25,079 bases of DNA from Porphyromonadaceae bacterium. Lineage in GTDB: Bacteria > Bacteroidota > Bacteroidia > Bacteroidales > Paludibacteraceae. Position numbers and translations under genes: made by a program. Below the pieces are notes generated by a model. That model had not been told where the DNA came from and made no database searches. It saw only the letters and a list, made by a program, of their open reading frames with translations. The stretch lies in NCBI GenBank assembly GCA_905372135.1, contig CAJPNS010000013.1:1-25079 (forward strand), read 5' to 3'. Below are positions 8,501 to 16,139 of this stretch, piece after piece (the stretch's first letter is position 1; each line of letters starts with the position of its first letter).

Positions 8501-8620
8501 TCGCTGCTTTATAGGCAAGCCCTCGCCGAGAGTAGCAGACAGAGACATAGCCGTATCGGCAGTGTTTGGGGCGTATGCTCTTGTCGGAGGGGAGAGAGAC
8601 AATGTTTTTATCAAATAATT

Positions 8621-10039
8621 ATGTCGAAAAGAAACAAAAAGCCCTTGCCTCTGCTTCGCGGTATCGATATTACGGATATAGCGGCAGAAGGCAAAGCCAT
8701 AGCTAAGGTCGACGAAATGGTCGTGTTCGTGCCGTTTGCCGTGCCCGGCGATGTGATCGATTTGCAGATAACCAAGAAACGCAGAAACTATGCCGAAGCT
8801 CGTATTGTCGACTTCGTGCGTTACTCCGAAGAGCGTTGCTCGGCTGTGTGCGAACACTTCGGCGTATGCGGCGGGTGTAAGTGGCAGATATTGCCATACG
8901 ACAAACAGCTGCAGTACAAGCAGCAGCAGGTAGCCGACAACCTTACGAGGATAGGCAAGGTAGACCTGCCACCGATACGCGATATCATCGGAAGCGACAA
9001 GGAATATTTCTACCGCAACAAGCTCGAGTTTACCTTTTCGAATCGGAAGTGGCTATCGAACGCTACCGATATACCCGACGACTCTACAGACAGCACGCTA
9101 CGGAGCGGACTCGGATTTCATATTCCTAAGATGTTCGATAAGGTGCTCGACATCAATAAGTGTTGGCTGCAAGACGATATATCGAACTCTATTCGCAACG
9201 AGATACGTCGCTATGCTTTCGAGCATGGGCTCGAATTTTTCGACCTCCGCCACCATACAGGTTTCTTGCGTACTCTTATGATACGCACCGCGTCGACGGG
9301 CGAACTTATGGTGGTAGTGGTGTTTTTCTACGACGACCCTATGGCAAGAGAAGCCCTTATGCAGCATATCGCCGATACATTCCCGCAGATAACATCGCTA
9401 TTGTATGTGATAAATGCCAAGGCAAACGATACTATTGCAGACCAGAAGATAGAGCTATTTGCAGGTAAAGACCATATAGTGGAAACGATGGAAGACCTTC
9501 GGTTTAAGGTGGGAGCAAAGTCTTTTTACCAGACCAATTCCGAACAGGCATATAAGCTATACGATACCGTACGGACACTGGCGGGAATTACCCCCGATAT
9601 GCTTGTATACGACCTATATACCGGTACAGGTACGATAGCCAACTTCATTGCACGCTCGGCAAGGGAGGTGATAGGCATAGAGTATGTACCCGAGGCTATC
9701 GACGACGCTCGAGAAAACTCCAAGGCAAACGGTATCGTCAATACTCGTTTCTTTGCGGGCGATATGAAAGATATTCTTACCGAAAGTTTTATCGACCGTT
9801 ACGGGAGACCCGACGTAGTCGTTACCGACCCGCCACGCGCTGGAATGCACGACGACGTGGTAAAAACGATAATGGCGGCAGCCCCTCGAAGAGTGGTATA
9901 CGTCAGTTGCAATCCGGCTACGCAAGCACGCGACCTGATGCTCTTCGACAGCTCTTATCGCGTCGCCGAGGTGCAGCCGGTCGATATGTTTCCACAGACA
10001 CACCACGTGGAGAATGTCGTATTGCTCGAAAGAAGATGA
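8621..10039 (+). CDS. rlmD: 23S rRNA (uracil-C5)-methyltransferase, RlmD/RumA family
   Basis: The family methylates C5 of a uridine in 23S rRNA (U1939 for RlmD in E. coli) using SAM. The 472-residue protein has an N-terminal TRAM RNA-binding domain (about 8-66). Iron-sulfur cluster Cys77, Cys83 and Cys86 lie in CEHFGVCGGCKWQ, with a further Cys in DINKCWLQ. The SAM domain has KSFYQTN, DLYTGTGTIANFIA, TDPPRAGMH and YVSCNPATQARDL, whose nucleophilic Cys is about residue 430. The ATG at 8621 was chosen because the longer frame starts inside the promoter and its extra 41 residues look unlike protein. Bacteroidota members may methylate a different or a second position, so the exact target is uncertain. 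Family assignment is very secure. Confidence 0.92.
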   Translation: MSKRNKKPLPLLRGIDITDIAAEGKAIAKVDEMVVFVPFAVPGDVIDLQITKKRRNYAEARIVDFVRYSEERCSAVCEHFGVCGGCKWQILPYDKQLQYKQQQVADNLTRIGKVDLPPIRDIIGSDKEYFYRNKLEFTFSNRKWLSNATDIPDDSTDSTLRSGLGFHIPKMFDKVLDINKCWLQDDISNSIRNEIRRYAFEHGLEFFDLRHHTGFLRTLMIRTASTGELMVVVVFFYDDPMAREALMQHIADTFPQITSLLYVINAKANDTIADQKIELFAGKDHIVETMEDLRFKVGAKSFYQTNSEQAYKLYDTVRTLAGITPDMLVYDLYTGTGTIANFIARSAREVIGIEYVPEAIDDARENSKANGIVNTRFFAGDMKDILTESFIDRYGRPDVVVTDPPRAGMHDDVVKTIMAAAPRRVVYVSCNPATQARDLMLFDSSYRVAEVQPVDMFPQTHHVENVVLLERR

Positions 10040-10170
10040 ATATCTGTCGTATCTCAAAACAATATTCGTCCGTACCGTAATAAAAGTATCGATAATAGAG
10101 GCGGTATCGTCGACGATGAGACTTATTTCTTTTAAAACAAAGAAAATAATATAGTTGAACAAAAAAGATG

Positions 10171-10178
10171 TAACTTTG
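10171..10178 (+). promoter_or_regulatory. -7 box of the cyclophilin gene
   Basis: TAACTTTG at 10171-10178 lies 39 bases upstream of the ATG at 10218. The nearest TTG (10155-10157) is only 13 bases away, so the -33 element is not convincing. The promoter may also serve the downstream ftsE and deacetylase genes, since no other TAnnTTTG box was seen before them. Confidence 0.55.
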
Positions 10179-10217
10179 CAATACATTATTCGAACATAAC
10201 AAACAATCTGTGTATCT

Positions 10218-10916
10218 ATGCTTAAACTAAAAATATTGCCGATATTGCTTGCCGTATCGATACTATCGATGCAGTCGCAATCGAGAAAACAAAAAGCGAC
10301 GCTGGTAAAAATCTATACCACAGAGGGAAATATTACGGTACGTCTCTACGACGATACTCCACTTCACAAAGCCAATTTTCTGCGTCTGGTAGAGCAGAAG
10401 ACATACGAAGGGCTGCTCTTTCATCGTGTCATAAAGGAATTTATGATACAAGGAGGCGACCCGCAATCTCGCGGAGCCGATTCGTTACAAATGCTTGGCA
10501 ACGGTTCGCTCGGATATACGCTAAAGGCAGAAATATTATTCCCTAAGTATTATAACAAACGCGGAGCTCTTGCCGCCGCTCGTACGGGCGACGCCGTAAA
10601 CCCTCAACGCGAGTCGTCGGCTTCGCAGTTTTATATCGTTACAGGTAAAAGCTTCTCCGACGCCGACTTGGATATGTTTGAAAAGAGGCTAAGTAAGGTG
10701 GCAAATACCACAGGCGACTTCAAATATAGCGAAGAACAGAGGAGAGTCTACAAGACCTTCGGCGGAGCGCCTCATCTCGACGGCTCTTATACGGTATTCG
10801 GCGAGGTTGTCGATGGGTTCGACGTCGTCGACAAGATAGAGAATGTACCTACCCGAAGAGGCGACCGTCCGCGAAAAGATGTCGTTATCACTCGAATGAA
10901 GGTGGTGAAGAAGTAG
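10218..10916 (+). CDS. Exported cyclophilin-type peptidyl-prolyl cis-trans isomerase
   Basis: Cyclophilins catalyse cis-trans isomerisation of Xaa-Pro bonds during protein folding. The 232-residue protein begins with a hydrophobic signal segment (MLKLKILPILLAVSILSMQS) without a lipobox Cys, so it is likely periplasmic. The cyclophilin core follows: FHRVIKEFMIQGGDP with the catalytic Arg, GALAAAR, SSASQFYIVTG, and a C-terminal DGSYTVFGEVVDGFDVVDKI. An insertion of about 30 residues (KSFSDADLDMFEKRLSKVAN and on) sits after FYIVTG and is common in Bacteroidota versions. The ftsE-like gene starts 36 bases after its stop, so co-transcription is likely. Identification is secure; client proteins are unknown. 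Confidence 0.93.
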   Translation: MLKLKILPILLAVSILSMQSQSRKQKATLVKIYTTEGNITVRLYDDTPLHKANFLRLVEQKTYEGLLFHRVIKEFMIQGGDPQSRGADSLQMLGNGSLGYTLKAEILFPKYYNKRGALAAARTGDAVNPQRESSASQFYIVTGKSFSDADLDMFEKRLSKVANTTGDFKYSEEQRRVYKTFGGAPHLDGSYTVFGEVVDGFDVVDKIENVPTRRGDRPRKDVVITRMKVVKK

Positions 10917-10952
10917 AGAAATATTCAGATTACAATAGCAAAAAACATCAAT

Positions 10953-11615
10953 ATGCAGATAATAGATTACAAGAATGTAGAGCTTTGTCACGATGAAATC
11001 ATCGTGTTGCACGATATAAATTTCTCGGTCGACGAGGGGGAGTTCATATACCTTTGCGGAAAGACGGGGAGCGGCAAGAGTTCGCTGCTAAAGTCTCTGT
11101 ATGCCGATATGCCCATCAAGAGGGGCGAGGCGCGTATCTTCGATTACGACTTAAGTAAGATATCGCGGAGGCAAATCCCTTTTCTTAGAAGAAAAATCGG
11201 CGTTATTTTCCAAGATTTCCAGCTGCTCCACGACCGTTCGGTAAGAGACAATCTCGAGTTCGTTCTTAGAGCCACAGGGTGGAAGGTCGCCCGACAGATA
11301 GACGACCAGATAGACCTTGTACTCAATACTGTAGGGCTTCCGAAGAAAGGTTACAAACGCCCTCATCAACTCTCCGGAGGAGAGCAGCAACGTATCGTAA
11401 TAGCTCGGTCGCTTCTGAACTCGCCCCAGCTGATTGTAGCAGACGAGCCTACAGGTAACCTCGACCCCGATATAGCTGCCGAAATAGTGGGGCTACTACA
11501 CGAAATATCGCGTAGTGGTACATCGGTGATAATGGCTACTCACAATATGTCTATCGTAAATAGATACCCCGCCAAGACATTTGTCGTGGAGAACGAGAAT
11601 ATCAGAGAAAAGTAA
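10953..11615 (+). CDS. ftsE: FtsE-like ABC transporter ATP-binding protein
   Basis: FtsE is the cytoplasmic ATPase that, with the membrane protein FtsX, couples ATP hydrolysis to peptidoglycan hydrolase activation at the division site. The 220-residue protein has Walker A GKTGSGKSS (36-44), Q-loop Gln87 in FQDFQLLHD, signature LSGGEQQ (140-146), Walker B LIVADEPTGNLD (160-171) and switch His197 in ATHN. The sequence is FtsE/LolD-like; FQDFQLLHDRSVRDN favours FtsE. No ftsX is adjacent in the window, and separate location is usual in Bacteroidota. The downstream polysaccharide deacetylase ATG follows its TAA directly, suggesting coupled translation and a shared cell-wall role, which is inference. 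A different MacB/LolD-type ATPase cannot be fully excluded. Confidence 0.85.
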   Translation: MQIIDYKNVELCHDEIIVLHDINFSVDEGEFIYLCGKTGSGKSSLLKSLYADMPIKRGEARIFDYDLSKISRRQIPFLRRKIGVIFQDFQLLHDRSVRDNLEFVLRATGWKVARQIDDQIDLVLNTVGLPKKGYKRPHQLSGGEQQRIVIARSLLNSPQLIVADEPTGNLDPDIAAEIVGLLHEISRSGTSVIMATHNMSIVNRYPAKTFVVENENIREK

Positions 11616-12929
11616 ATGCAATCTAACTCATCGGACAATGATAGTCGCACTCCGATAGTCGATTATATCATTCGCTTCTTGCTTGGCGACTGCCACAGCG
11701 AGGCACATTTGGTGGGTTATACGTCAGATGTCTCTCGGTTTGGTCGGTATCGGGTGGTGATAGTGCCATCTCGATTTTTCGACGAGGGAGTATACCTTAC
11801 CTCGAAGTCGCTTCCGGAGTTGCCTCTGCAGTCTGTAGAGGGTGTGCCGCTACTTTTCGGGCAGCCGTCGATACGTACGTATGGCGATACTCTTGTTGTA
11901 GATGCCGATATCGTAGCAAGCAGTTTCTTTTTGCTATCTCGCTACGAAGATTTGGTATCTGCCGATAAGGTCGATATACACGGACGTTTTTCGGGGCGAG
12001 ATTCGCTGCCGTGGCGGGCAGGTTTCTTAGACCGCCCGATAGTAGATGAATACGGCGAGCTACTTCGCTCGTGGCTTCGTACGGCAGGAATAAACCTCCC
12101 CGAACCTCCGCAAGAGTTCTCTCGTGTATACCTTACTCACGATGTAGATGCCTTAGGGCTATATCGGTCTGCTCGTAGCTTTGCGGGAGGTATATATCGG
12201 TCGTTGCGAGGAGGTGGGGTAGGGCTTCGGTCTGTCTTGCGGTCGGCGATAGATGTACGTAACGACCCCGCTTATACTTTTCCTTGGTTGCTACGCGAGA
12301 ATGCGAGAGTGACGTATGCAGAGAAGATATTCTTTTTTAAATCGGAGCCATATCCGCTTGGAGGATACGACCGTCCGTATTACAATATTGGCGGTAGAGA
12401 TGCACACCGTCTGCTTGGAGCTATCGTAGATGCTGGTTGTAGTGTAGGGCTGCATTCTTCGTATCGTTCGTTCCGTGAGCCACATCGTATAGCCGACGAG
12501 GCACGTCGCCTTGCGCGTGTGGTAGGTAGAGGTGTGTCGCAGCATCGTAGCCATTACCTTACGATACTTCCCCCTACCGATGGGCATTATTACGCAGATG
12601 CAGGTATCGCCGACGACTTCACTATCGGCTACGCTCAGGCTTCGGGCTTCAGGCTCGGTACTTGCCGTCGGGTCTCTTGGATCGACCCCAAGACGATGCA
12701 GATTGTGCCTATCGACGTTCACCCTCTAACTATGATGGATGTCTCTCTGAGCAACGCTGCTTATATGAATCTCTCTTTCGACGAGGCTTATAGATATGCA
12801 TATAAGCTTATGAGCGAGGTTCGCCGACACAACGGCGAGCTTGTACTCCTCTGGCACAATACCTCATTGATTGCGAGCGACAACAACTATCACTCCGCTC
12901 TATACTCCCGTATCATTAGCGACCTCTGA
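11616..12929 (+). CDS. Polysaccharide deacetylase-like protein (DUF7033-type)
   Basis: The 437-residue protein has an N-terminal alpha/beta region (about 1-165) followed by a NodB-like carbohydrate esterase domain. It opens with VYLTHDVDALG (Thr174-Asp178), the metal-binding and catalytic motif. The second motif, usually HSxxH, reads GLHSSYRS here, with one His and Ser, as in a Bacteroidota subgroup. QHRSHYLT and the late LLWHNTSLI supply further His residues. No signal peptide is visible, so the product may be cytoplasmic. The ATG immediately follows the ftsE TAA with no gap. The substrate is unknown; peptidoglycan or a surface glycan is plausible from context. The tandem repeat array lies downstream. 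Confidence 0.8.
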   Translation: MQSNSSDNDSRTPIVDYIIRFLLGDCHSEAHLVGYTSDVSRFGRYRVVIVPSRFFDEGVYLTSKSLPELPLQSVEGVPLLFGQPSIRTYGDTLVVDADIVASSFFLLSRYEDLVSADKVDIHGRFSGRDSLPWRAGFLDRPIVDEYGELLRSWLRTAGINLPEPPQEFSRVYLTHDVDALGLYRSARSFAGGIYRSLRGGGVGLRSVLRSAIDVRNDPAYTFPWLLRENARVTYAEKIFFFKSEPYPLGGYDRPYYNIGGRDAHRLLGAIVDAGCSVGLHSSYRSFREPHRIADEARRLARVVGRGVSQHRSHYLTILPPTDGHYYADAGIADDFTIGYAQASGFRLGTCRRVSWIDPKTMQIVPIDVHPLTMMDVSLSNAAYMNLSFDEAYRYAYKLMSEVRRHNGELVLLWHNTSLIASDNNYHSALYSRIISDL

Positions 12930-12940
12930 CACTCGGCAAG

Positions 12941-12969
12941 ATACTACGATATCCGTATAGTCGTAGTGT
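12941..12969 (+). terminator. Possible terminator after the deacetylase gene
   Basis: Bases 12941-12950 pair with 12960-12969 (10 bp with two G-T wobbles) around a 9-base loop. The following sequence is only moderately T-rich, so termination is uncertain. It lies 11 bases after the stop codon. Confidence 0.45.
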
Positions 12970-13091
12970 ATGCTTCTTTAGTATATGTATATATCGATAT
13001 GCGTATGGTGTATTAATATCGGATAAATATATCTTACGACAATATATATATCGATACTTGGTATATCTATATTGATATAATCAAAAAATAT

Positions 13092-13349
13092 GTGTAGCGA
13101 ACGAATTGCGACGTGTAGCGAACGAATTGCGACGTGTAGCGAACGAATTGCGACGTGTAGCAAACGAATTGCGACGTGTAGTAAACGAATTGTAACGTGT
13201 AGCGAACCGATTGTAACGTGTAGTGAACGAATTGTGACGTGTAGTGAACGAATTGTGACGTGTAGCGAACGAATTGTAAAGTGTAGCGAACCGATTGTAA
13301 CGTGTAGCGAACGAATTGCGACGTGTAGCAAACGAATTGTAACGTGTAG
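13092..13349. repeat. Tandem array: twelve 21-bp units plus a partial unit
   Basis: Twelve head-to-tail units of exactly 21 bases run from 13092 to 13343, followed by the first six bases of a thirteenth (13344-13349). The commonest unit is GTGTAGCGAACGAATTGCGA plus C. Units 1, 2, 3 and 11 are identical to it. The other units differ only at positions 7, 8, 12, 13, 18, 19 and 21, mostly by C-to-T and G-to-A changes. GTGTAG, AAC and ATTG are invariant. There are no unique spacers, so it is not a CRISPR array. Because 21 bases equal 7 codons, two plus frames and all three minus frames stay open and give heptapeptide repeats such as CSERIAT. Its role is unknown; protein-binding repeats, a variable-number tandem repeat or a transcript element are possible. 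Confidence 0.95.
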
Positions 13350-13559
13350 ATAGTATCGCTACTTGTTGTTTTGCGTAGTTTTTGTATATAAAATCACCTT
13401 TTCGATGTAAAATATACGGTAAGATACCTCAATTTTACATATTGAGATGAAAATCATACAGCAGTATAGCTGTATTTTGTTTGGATATATGTATAAAAAA
13501 AGTATCTACACTCGTATTTTGGTTCTTGTAATGTAGATATTGTCTGTTGTGGTGTGTAT

Positions 13560-14012
13560 TTAGATAAAATCTTTGATTACTTTGCTTACAATATCGCTCT
13601 CGAAGCCTCGCGTTAGAGCGTATCGGAGTATCTTTGCGCTCGCCGAGTATGTGTCGGTGTCTTTTAAAGTCCGTCGTTTAGCTTCTACGACTTCTTTAAG
13701 CACTTCGATGTATTCGTCGTCGTCGATATCTGCCAGAGCAGCGTCGATATATTGTCTGTCGACATCTCTTTTTCCAAGCTCATATCTGATTTTTACCTTT
13801 CCCCAGTGGTTTAGCTTAAATCTGTCGTTTATATATGCTTTGCAGTATCTCTCTTCGTTTAAGAAGTCGTCGCTCTTGAGTCTGTCGATGATACTATCGA
13901 TATCGTCGTCGTCGACACCCCATTTCCTTAGCTTACGCTCTACTTCGGCTACATTCCTTTCGCTTTCGGCACAGAAAGACGCAGCTCTCTTCATAGCTAT
14001 TTCACGTTCCAT
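13560..14012 (-). CDS. recX: Regulatory protein RecX
   Basis: RecX binds the RecA filament and modulates its recombinase and co-protease activity. The 150-residue protein is all-helical, as expected from three RecX three-helix repeats. Recognisable segments are SERNVAEVERKLRKWGV, LKSDDFLNEERYCKAYINDR (68-87 region) and NHWGKVKIRYELGKRDV, all typical of the family. Length agrees with bacterial RecX (about 150-160). recA is not in the window. It starts 30 bases after the prmC stop and is likely the last gene of a dnaN-prmC-recX transcript. The downstream region is the gene-free stretch with the 21-bp array. Confidence 0.9.
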   Translation of the reverse strand: MEREIAMKRAASFCAESERNVAEVERKLRKWGVDDDDIDSIIDRLKSDDFLNEERYCKAYINDRFKLNHWGKVKIRYELGKRDVDRQYIDAALADIDDDEYIEVLKEVVEAKRRTLKDTDTYSASAKILRYALTRGFESDIVSKVIKDFI

Positions 14013-14042
14013 ATCGTTACTTTATTTAATATTTATATCGTT

Positions 14043-14891
14043 CTATCTTCGGCACTTTACGAACCTGTCGTTGCCTGCCATATCTTTCATTATCTCCACC
14101 TCACCGAACCCCATCTCCATCAATAGACGAGCAATATCGTTGCCGTAGGCTCTATTAATCTCGAAAAACAGACTCCCTCCTGCGTCGAGATGAGTGCGCG
14201 CGAAATCACTTATGGCTCGGTAATAGAGTAGCGGGTCGTCGTCATCGACGAATATTGCTCCGTGAGGCTCGTAGTCGAGTACATTGGGCTTCATATCGCT
14301 CTTCTCTTTGTGAGTTACGTAAGGAGGGTTCGATACTATGAGGTCGTACGTCGTACTATCTGTCCACTCTTCGAGGATATTCGTACGGTAGAAGTTTATC
14401 TTTACTCCGTTAGTCTCGGCATTTGCCGTTGCAAGCTCTATCGCTTCGTCTGATACGTCGATAGCCGTAACATTGGCATCGGGTAGGTTCTTTGCGAGGC
14501 TCACTGCGATACATCCGCTACCGCACCCGACGTCGAGCACGTCGCTTGCTCCTCTGCACATACCGATTATGGTCTCTACCAGCTCTTCGGTCTCCCGACG
14601 CGGTATCAACGCTCTTCGGTCGATCTGTAGCGTCAGTCCGTAGAAGTGAATCGTACCTAATATGTACTGTATCGGCTCGTATGCCTTAAGCCTCCTTACT
14701 GCGTCGGCGATACTCTCGGCTTGTGCGGCGTCGATAGCCATACCGTCTGCCATAAGTCGACGAGCAGTATCGATACCCGCGAAATGTTCGAGCAGTAGCG
14801 AAACAAAACTTTCCACTTCGTACTTTTCGTACAGAGTGGAAAGCTCTTTCTTTATAAAGAAAATAGTATCATTTACAAGACAATCGCACAC
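14043..14891 (-). CDS. prmC: Peptide chain release factor N5-glutamine methyltransferase
   Basis: PrmC (HemK) methylates the Gln of the GGQ motif in release factors RF1 and RF2 using SAM, which improves translation termination. From the GTG at 14891 the product has 282 residues, the normal size. It has an N-terminal helical domain, then RRALIPRRETEELVE, motif I DVLDVGCGSGCIAVSLA, and the diagnostic NPPY in LIVSNPPYVTHKEK. The frame stays open upstream to an ATG at 15089, but that would add 66 unlike-family residues and overlap dnaN, so I prefer the GTG 5 bases after the dnaN stop. The neighbouring V-N-D-T-I-F-F segment matches where homologues begin, so the true start is near here, though no good Shine-Dalgarno marks it. 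Confidence 0.9.
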   Translation of the reverse strand: MCDCLVNDTIFFIKKELSTLYEKYEVESFVSLLLEHFAGIDTARRLMADGMAIDAAQAESIADAVRRLKAYEPIQYILGTIHFYGLTLQIDRRALIPRRETEELVETIIGMCRGASDVLDVGCGSGCIAVSLAKNLPDANVTAIDVSDEAIELATANAETNGVKINFYRTNILEEWTDSTTYDLIVSNPPYVTHKEKSDMKPNVLDYEPHGAIFVDDDDPLLYYRAISDFARTHLDAGGSLFFEINRAYGNDIARLLMEMGFGEVEIMKDMAGNDRFVKCRR

Positions 14892-14896
14892 CTCTA

Positions 14897-16030
14897 TTAG
14901 CTTAAGAACATCGGCATAAGCAACATCAGAATGTTTTGGTCGTCGTCGTTCTCGAACGGCACTATCACTCCCGCTCTCGACGGGTCTGCCAGCTCGAGCG
15001 TTATCTGCGTGCTTAGCATATTCGATAGTATCTCTTCGAGCAATACAGCCTTGAAACCTATCTCTATCTCGTTGTCGGAGTATTGGCAAGCTACCTCTTC
15101 GTTTGCCGAAGTAGAGAAGTCGATGTCTTGTGCCGAAACCTCTATCTTGTTGTTTGCAAGTTTAAACACAATAAGCCCCGTTCCCTGATTGGCAAATACT
15201 TTCACCCTCTTTACCGCACTCAGAAGCGAGCCCTTGTCGACGATTGCTTTATAGGGATTTTGCTGTATTACGGCGTTGTAGTTTGGGTATTTTCCTTCGA
15301 TTTGGCGGCATATCATCTCGTATTCGGGCATAACGAAGACGATGTTTTTGTCGTCGAACTTAATCTGAATCTTTTCGTCGGTCTTTCCCAAAATATTTTT
15401 AAGCGTCAGAGCCGGTTTCTTTGGTAGTATGAAAGAACTATCGAAGCCTATCTCTACGTTGTTTACGTTGTATTTTACGAGTTTGTGCGAGTCGGTAGCG
15501 ACGAAGGTGATATTGTGGGCAAATATATCGAAAAGTATTCCCGTCATAATGGGGCGAGCCTCTTCTTCGGATGTAGCGAATGCAGTGAGGCTGATACCGT
15601 TAAGAAGCACTTCGCTTGTAAGAGCAAATTCTTGCGTATCGACGCCCAGCTCGTGCGGACGCGGGAAGTCTTCGCCGTCTTTGCCTACGTCGAAGCCCAT
15701 AAAATCGCCGTTGTAGGTGCCGCTTTCGTTTTTGAGCACGATTTTGAAGTTTTGTTCGTCGATGTCGAAACTAAGCATCTGCTCAGGCAACTCTTTGAGT
15801 ATCTCCATAATCTTTTGTGGCATAGCGAAGACGAGAGTACCGTGGTCTTGCTCCAAATCGATAGATGTCGAAAGAGTGGTCTCCAAGTCGGTTGCCACTA
15901 TCTTCAGTATGTTGCCTTCGATGCGGAAGAGGAAATTCTCTGCCACGGGTACAGCCGATTTGGAGGCTATTACCTTTTGTACGACGGCTAGTTTATTATA
16001 CAGTTCGTTTTTTGATATAGACAGCTTCAT
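14897..16030 (-). CDS. dnaN: DNA polymerase III beta subunit (sliding clamp)
   Basis: DnaN forms the dimeric ring that tethers DNA polymerase III and other enzymes to DNA. The 377-residue protein has the three-domain clamp layout and usual length. It opens with MKLSISKNELYNKLAVVQKV and SAVPVAENFLFRI, has the domain-2 SEEEARPIMTGILFD and VATDSHKLVKY, and ends with the clamp-like C terminus ENDDDQNILMLLMPMFLS. It has its own promoter (16084-16114) and about 50 bases of leader. prmC and recX follow closely and probably share the transcript. dnaA is not adjacent here, so this locus gives no sign of the replication origin. Confidence 0.97.
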   Translation of the reverse strand: MKLSISKNELYNKLAVVQKVIASKSAVPVAENFLFRIEGNILKIVATDLETTLSTSIDLEQDHGTLVFAMPQKIMEILKELPEQMLSFDIDEQNFKIVLKNESGTYNGDFMGFDVGKDGEDFPRPHELGVDTQEFALTSEVLLNGISLTAFATSEEEARPIMTGILFDIFAHNITFVATDSHKLVKYNVNNVEIGFDSSFILPKKPALTLKNILGKTDEKIQIKFDDKNIVFVMPEYEMICRQIEGKYPNYNAVIQQNPYKAIVDKGSLLSAVKRVKVFANQGTGLIVFKLANNKIEVSAQDIDFSTSANEEVACQYSDNEIEIGFKAVLLEEILSNMLSTQITLELADPSRAGVIVPFENDDDQNILMLLMPMFLS

Positions 16031-16083
16031 AATATTATTATTTAATTAGTTATTGATATTAGTCCTGTAATGCGATATTTTTG

Positions 16084-16114
16084 CAAAGTTAGTCAAAAAT
16101 AGAGAGACGAGCAA
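16084..16114 (-). promoter_or_regulatory. Promoter of dnaN-prmC-recX
   Basis: On the minus strand TTG (16114-16112) and TAACTTTG (16091-16084) are separated by 20 bases, an excellent match to the Bacteroides consensus. It lies about 54 bases upstream of the dnaN ATG. Confidence 0.8.
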
Positions 16115-16139
16115 CCTCCATATCGCTTTTGTTGTCTCT
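16103..16139 (-). terminator. Weak possible terminator of the outer-membrane protein gene
   Basis: Read on the minus strand, AGAGAC (16139-16134) can pair with GTCTCT (16108-16103) over a long loop. CTATTTTTG follows as a T-rich tail. The stem is short, so confidence is low. It would overlap the -33 element of the dnaN promoter. Confidence 0.3.

Larger units (their letters stand above)
12930..13559. other. 630-base gene-free region containing the 21-bp array
   Basis: No convincing gene lies between the deacetylase (plus) and recX (minus). From 12975 to 13090 the DNA is very AT-rich, with the string ATATATCGATA occurring twice, near 12990 and 13045. The 21-bp tandem array occupies 13092-13349. 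From 13350 to 13559 there is AT-rich sequence with no promoter-like TAnnTTTG box or clear hairpin that I can see. Open frames across the array are products of the 21-base period and are not counted as genes. Confidence 0.75.

Noticed and set aside
8498..8620. Extended N terminus of rlmD
   Set aside because: It starts inside the TACTTTTG -7 box, and the added residues are Arg/Ser-rich and unlike the family.
12978..13331. Minus-strand ORF of LHVAIRS repeats
   Set aside because: Same cause as the plus-strand ORF; the remainder is translated from very AT-rich sequence with no start signal.
13092..13349. CRISPR array
   Set aside because: Units follow each other directly with no unique spacers, the unit is only 21 bases, and no cas gene is present.
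13090..13353. Plus-strand ORF of CSERIAT heptapeptide repeats
   Set aside because: It is produced by the 21-base period of the array. Several frames on both strands are open in the same way, there is no Shine-Dalgarno or promoter, and the composition is not typical of a protein.
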